Below, in pieces: positions 21,763 to 24,661 of a stretch of DNA of 24,661 bases. Within the stretch, counting starts at the first letter, position 1; every line of letters begins with the position of its first letter. The notes beneath the pieces were generated by a model that ran no database searches, was not told where the DNA came from, and was given only the letters and a program-made list of their open reading frames with translations. The stretch spans positions 1 through 24,661 of the forward strand of contig JAEYNY010000188.1 of NCBI GenBank assembly GCA_023412275.1, in the 5' to 3' direction. The translations under genes and the position numbers were made by a program. This stretch comes from Bacillota bacterium (GTDB lineage: Bacteria > Bacillota > Clostridia > Acetivibrionales > DSM-1351).

Positions 21763-24606
21763 TTATCTCTGTTCGACGGTTACATCGTCAAATGAGACAA
21801 CTCCTTGTGCAAAGTTGGAAGCATCACCAAGCCTGCAATAGATCTTTGCTGTTGTACTGCTGCCTGAGTTGAAATCAACATATATTTGTGTCCATTCATT
21901 ATTTGTATTAACGACGGAATTAGATACTGCAAGGCCTGATCCTGAGATTACAGCCAGATTTGCGCCCACAGTTCCTGAGATTACGTTTTGTGTTTTTACC
22001 CAGGCGCTAAAACGATAATTAGTGTTCGGAACAACTTCTATATCGTTGTTTAAAAAAGAATAATTTGCAGCTTGACCAGATAGGATACCGACTGAATGCA
22101 AGCCGCTATGGGATTGGTTGTTCAAAAGAGTTATTGAATTTGTATCCGAAGTAGTATTACGGCTGTAGAAATTCCATCTGGAAGCCCTACTAGATGCGTC
22201 TTGATTAGGAATTTCAAATCCAAGATTATAATCCTTTTCCAGTTTAATATCGTCGAACCATGCAGTGTCGCCACCTGTAAGTCTACATTGTACTTTCATG
22301 CTCGTGTTGTTTCCAGAATACCAACGTAGATACACTGGAGTCCAGTCTTGAGTCCCTACCAGTGAATTACTAAAGACATAGGTAAATGTATTATTTCCAA
22401 GTATAGACAAATATGCACCTTCGGTTACATTGGAGGTTTTAATATATCCACTAATTAAGTAGTGAGTATTTGGCTCTACAGCTTTATTGACCTCATATAA
22501 ACCGGGATTGTTTAAGGTGATTTTAGCTGAGTAATTTCCACTATGCTTAACTATCTGATCCATAGATGGGTCTCCAGTTCGAGTCCAATCGGAAGGCGTG
22601 CCATCAGTATTTAATGACTCAAAGCCGGGATTTGGGATATCCTGAGGGGATAAAGTCATTCTTGAAACATAAATAGTAAAATCCTGTACATATTTATTAA
22701 CAGGCTGACCCGAAAGGTCCTTGTTATAAGCAGTTACGGTTACATTATAGGAGTTACCTGCCTGTGAGGATTGCGGCATCCAGTCTACGGTTTTGGTATT
22801 GCTGTCATAGGATGCTCCATCCGGTAGTCCGGCAACATCCACAAAAACTGGGTCGTTTTCAGGGTCCGTTGTTTGAAAATTAATTTTAAACGGTTTATTT
22901 GGGTAAGCATTTACATCACTAAGGTCATTTGAGACATGGGGACACTTGTTTTGAGGATTAGTGAAATTATATTTCAGAGTGGGATCACCCAGGAGGATGT
23001 ATTCAGGTTTCACATTACCATAATTACCCTGAAATCTTGTGACTATATTTTTAAAGGCGGTGCCTATACAGTTATTTTTTAGGTCTTCAAAATATTGGGG
23101 ATCAGCATAAAAACCACTACTGATTGTCATTCCTGTAATGTTGTAAACATTTGATTCACCTGTAGTGCTGTTTCGGTTGAATAGAAAAGCAGCACCGAGA
23201 TTGCTTGTGGTAAAGTCGCAGGCTGAACAGGAATTAAGGTGAAGATAGTTTACTTTGACAGTTATGCCGTTAATGTCATCTATAGTCGGTCGATCAAAAC
23301 TATCGGCATCCTCTGAACCGTTTGGATGGGTTGGAATCGTCCAGCCTTCCTGGCTTGCATGGATGATCTCGAATCCCAATCTGTATCCACCTTGAAGAAG
23401 CTCTAAAAATTTGTTTTTAGTTGTTGATGATTTATTTGAAGTGCTGTATATTTCTTTTTCTAAATTTGCCAATCCAGCTATCATTTGAGGTTCGTATCCC
23501 CAAAAATCATCGTCAGCAAAAGAAAAGGCTTTAGGCTCGAAAGACATATTTCTACCGGCCAAACGGAAGGCATGAATTTTTGAAAGGTATTCCGAGGTTT
23601 TTTGGCTTGCCAGTTGGTCAGAATCTGAGATAGCTCCTGAGGATATTCTGCCATAAATCATATCCGGTGCACTTGTCCCAGAATTGTAAGCTGACTCATA
23701 TAAACCGTCTCCATCTGAGTCGGCCCAGGTACTCATATCTGCATAAAAGAGATCTGTAGGTACGTTTTCGTTTGAACCGGGATTTGATTCCCAAAAAGCA
23801 TTAGGAATTGATGGAGCAGAACCTATAATTACAAAGCCCTTATAACCTTGATCATAATATCCACTGATTACTTGCTTCAGGGCATTGGGGTTTTCACAAA
23901 CATGAAAATTTGGGTCTCCTGTATAGTTACTGTCCGGAACGTTGTTAACTTTTATGAGTGTAGGCGACCAACCCTCATTTTCTAAATCAGCCATGTATGT
24001 ATTTAATTCGCTTTGACAAGCACTATAAATTTTACTGCTTGCAATTACCAAAAATCCATGGGTAGGATCAAAAATAAAAGGTTCAGCCCCCCATATTTTA
24101 ATGGAATTTATGTAAGCGGGTGTCTTGCTCCACTCTGTATAAGCGGTATTTGTTGAGCTGAAGGAATAATCATTCGATTGGTTGTAATTTGATCCGTCTG
24201 CTTTAGAAATACTTGTTTCAATCTCCATGCTTGTATTTGGAGCCAGAAATGTACCTGATGGAAAGTGTATTTCCAAATAGTTATCGGCATTAAGAGCAGG
24301 TGTGGCCATGTCCACAAAGCTACCTGTTACACCTGAAACATTACAATTGAAATTCTGTGTACTATTACTGTCTTTAGTAAAATAATATCTAATAGTAATT
24401 GCTGACATGCTTAAAGAGTTTACGCCATTATTGGTAATTTTAAAGTTGGGGGAAATGGTGCCTGTTGTTGAAGCGGTATTCCCCATATACATCTCAACTT
24501 TTAAAGCGCTTGCGGCATTAACAGGTTGATTTGTAACCAAGGCAAATAGCTGAAATAAAAGCAGAAATGCTAAGGTTGCTGAAATGATTTTACTTCGTTT
24601 TTGCAT
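21763..24606 (-). CDS. Secreted CBM3 / gingipain-like (C25) peptidase / CBM4_9 multidomain protein
   Basis: A 947-residue secreted protein. Residues 1-32 are a signal peptide (KR start, hydrophobic core, VNAASA cleavage region). Residues ~33-175 resemble a family 3 cellulose-binding module (LKVEMYMGNTA, ISPNFKITNNG, TIRYYFT, WSKTPAYINSIKIW). Residues ~178-548 resemble the C25 (gingipain) peptidase fold: FLVIAS start, a DSDGDG calcium-like loop (296-301), YGRIS, candidate catalytic H416 in IIHASQEGW and C460 in HLNSC, and the closing LLGDPTLKYNF. Residues ~553-648 look like an Ig/cadherin-like domain (GLPDGASYD). Residues ~657-790 and 793-945 are two related CBM4_9-type modules, each starting with N(P)GFE and ending in FDDxxxE. 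No dockerin or SLH domain is present, so it is free or bound to cellulose rather than in the cellulosome. AAAGGAGAT precedes the ATG. Protease activity is inferred. Confidence 0.85.
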   Translation of the reverse strand: MQKRSKIISATLAFLLLFQLFALVTNQPVNAASALKVEMYMGNTASTTGTISPNFKITNNGVNSLSMSAITIRYYFTKDSNSTQNFNCNVSGVTGSFVDMATPALNADNYLEIHFPSGTFLAPNTSMEIETSISKADGSNYNQSNDYSFSSTNTAYTEWSKTPAYINSIKIWGAEPFIFDPTHGFLVIASSKIYSACQSELNTYMADLENEGWSPTLIKVNNVPDSNYTGDPNFHVCENPNALKQVISGYYDQGYKGFVIIGSAPSIPNAFWESNPGSNENVPTDLFYADMSTWADSDGDGLYESAYNSGTSAPDMIYGRISSGAISDSDQLASQKTSEYLSKIHAFRLAGRNMSFEPKAFSFADDDFWGYEPQMIAGLANLEKEIYSTSNKSSTTKNKFLELLQGGYRLGFEIIHASQEGWTIPTHPNGSEDADSFDRPTIDDINGITVKVNYLHLNSCSACDFTTSNLGAAFLFNRNSTTGESNVYNITGMTISSGFYADPQYFEDLKNNCIGTAFKNIVTRFQGNYGNVKPEYILLGDPTLKYNFTNPQNKCPHVSNDLSDVNAYPNKPFKINFQTTDPENDPVFVDVAGLPDGASYDSNTKTVDWMPQSSQAGNSYNVTVTAYNKDLSGQPVNKYVQDFTIYVSRMTLSPQDIPNPGFESLNTDGTPSDWTRTGDPSMDQIVKHSGNYSAKITLNNPGLYEVNKAVEPNTHYLISGYIKTSNVTEGAYLSILGNNTFTYVFSNSLVGTQDWTPVYLRWYSGNNTSMKVQCRLTGGDTAWFDDIKLEKDYNLGFEIPNQDASSRASRWNFYSRNTTSDTNSITLLNNQSHSGLHSVGILSGQAANYSFLNNDIEVVPNTNYRFSAWVKTQNVISGTVGANLAVISGSGLAVSNSVVNTNNEWTQIYVDFNSGSSTTAKIYCRLGDASNFAQGVVSFDDVTVEQR

Positions 24607-24616
24607 AAGAATCTCC

Positions 24617-24631
24617 TTTAGTTGAACTAAG
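24617..24631 (-). promoter_or_regulatory. 15-bp palindromic element overlapping the ribosome site of the CBM3-peptidase gene
   Basis: On the minus strand CTTAGTTCAACTAAA includes the perfect inverted repeat TTAGTT-C-AACTAA and its last three bases are part of AAAGGAGAT. It matches 13 of 15 bases of the element before uxaC (3359-3373), in the same orientation and next to the ribosome site. Confidence 0.4.
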
Positions 24632-24648
24632 TAGTTTTATTTATTGAA

Positions 24649-24660
24649 AGCTGGCCAGCT
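24649..24660. repeat. Perfect 12-bp palindrome at the window edge
   Basis: AGCTGGCCAGCT is self-complementary and lies about 45 bases upstream of the CBM3-peptidase start. It may be part of a hairpin or operator that continues beyond the window; nothing more can be said. Confidence 0.3.
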
Positions 24661-24661
24661 G

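Noticed and set aside
21763..24606. Cellulosomal subunit
   Set aside because: Despite the CBM3, no dockerin duplicated calcium motif is visible at either end; the single DSDGDG loop lies inside the peptidase-like region.

Overview
The window looks like chromosomal DNA of a mesophilic, cellulolytic member of the Clostridia (a Ruminiclostridium/Clostridium cellulolyticum-like organism). This is an inference from four things: low GC, strong AGGAGG-type ribosome sites, many TTG/GTG starts, and a secreted protein whose first module looks like a cellulose-binding CBM3. No rRNA, tRNA, CRISPR array, insertion sequence or phage gene was seen.

Layout. (1) 56-4781, plus strand: two ArsA-family ATPase genes separated by a 74-codon gene of unknown function, then a ThuA-like gene and uronate isomerase (uxaC). 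The spacing is compact and the run is closed by a hairpin at 4800-4836. (2) 4861-6879, minus strand: a YyaL-type thioredoxin-fold/six-hairpin protein with its own promoter and a perfect palindrome at the -35 box. (3) 6965-10330: an AT-richer accessory stretch. It holds a small unrecognised fragment, a class C beta-lactamase-family serine hydrolase, a DUF2975-type membrane protein plus small Xre regulator pair driven by a perfect consensus sigma-A promoter, and a GNAT acetyltransferase that seems to have lost its last ~25 codons to a frameshift. (4) 10588-19956: a nine-gene (deoxy)nucleoside uptake and breakdown operon: deoC, deoD, deoB, cdd, pdp, a BMP lipoprotein, an ABC ATPase and two permeases. 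(5) 20056-21657: a Crp/Fnr-type regulator divergent from a YczE-like membrane protein. (6) 21763-24606, minus strand: a 947-residue secreted protein combining a CBM3, a gingipain (C25)-like peptidase region, an Ig-like domain and two CBM4/9-like modules.

How the genes fit together. The nucleoside operon is self-contained. The lipoprotein and ABC transporter would import nucleosides. Cdd converts cytidine to uridine. DeoD and Pdp release bases and (deoxy)ribose-1-phosphate. DeoB makes the 5-phosphate, and DeoC splits deoxyribose-5-phosphate into glyceraldehyde-3-phosphate and acetaldehyde. UxaC, and perhaps the ThuA-like protein, fit use of pectin or hemicellulose uronates. The CBM3-peptidase fits life attached to plant cell walls. 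These last two genes share a 15-bp palindrome (13/15 identical) placed right at the ribosome site of each, which may point to common control. The least explained items are the paired ArsA genes with their small partner, and the cellulose-targeted putative protease.
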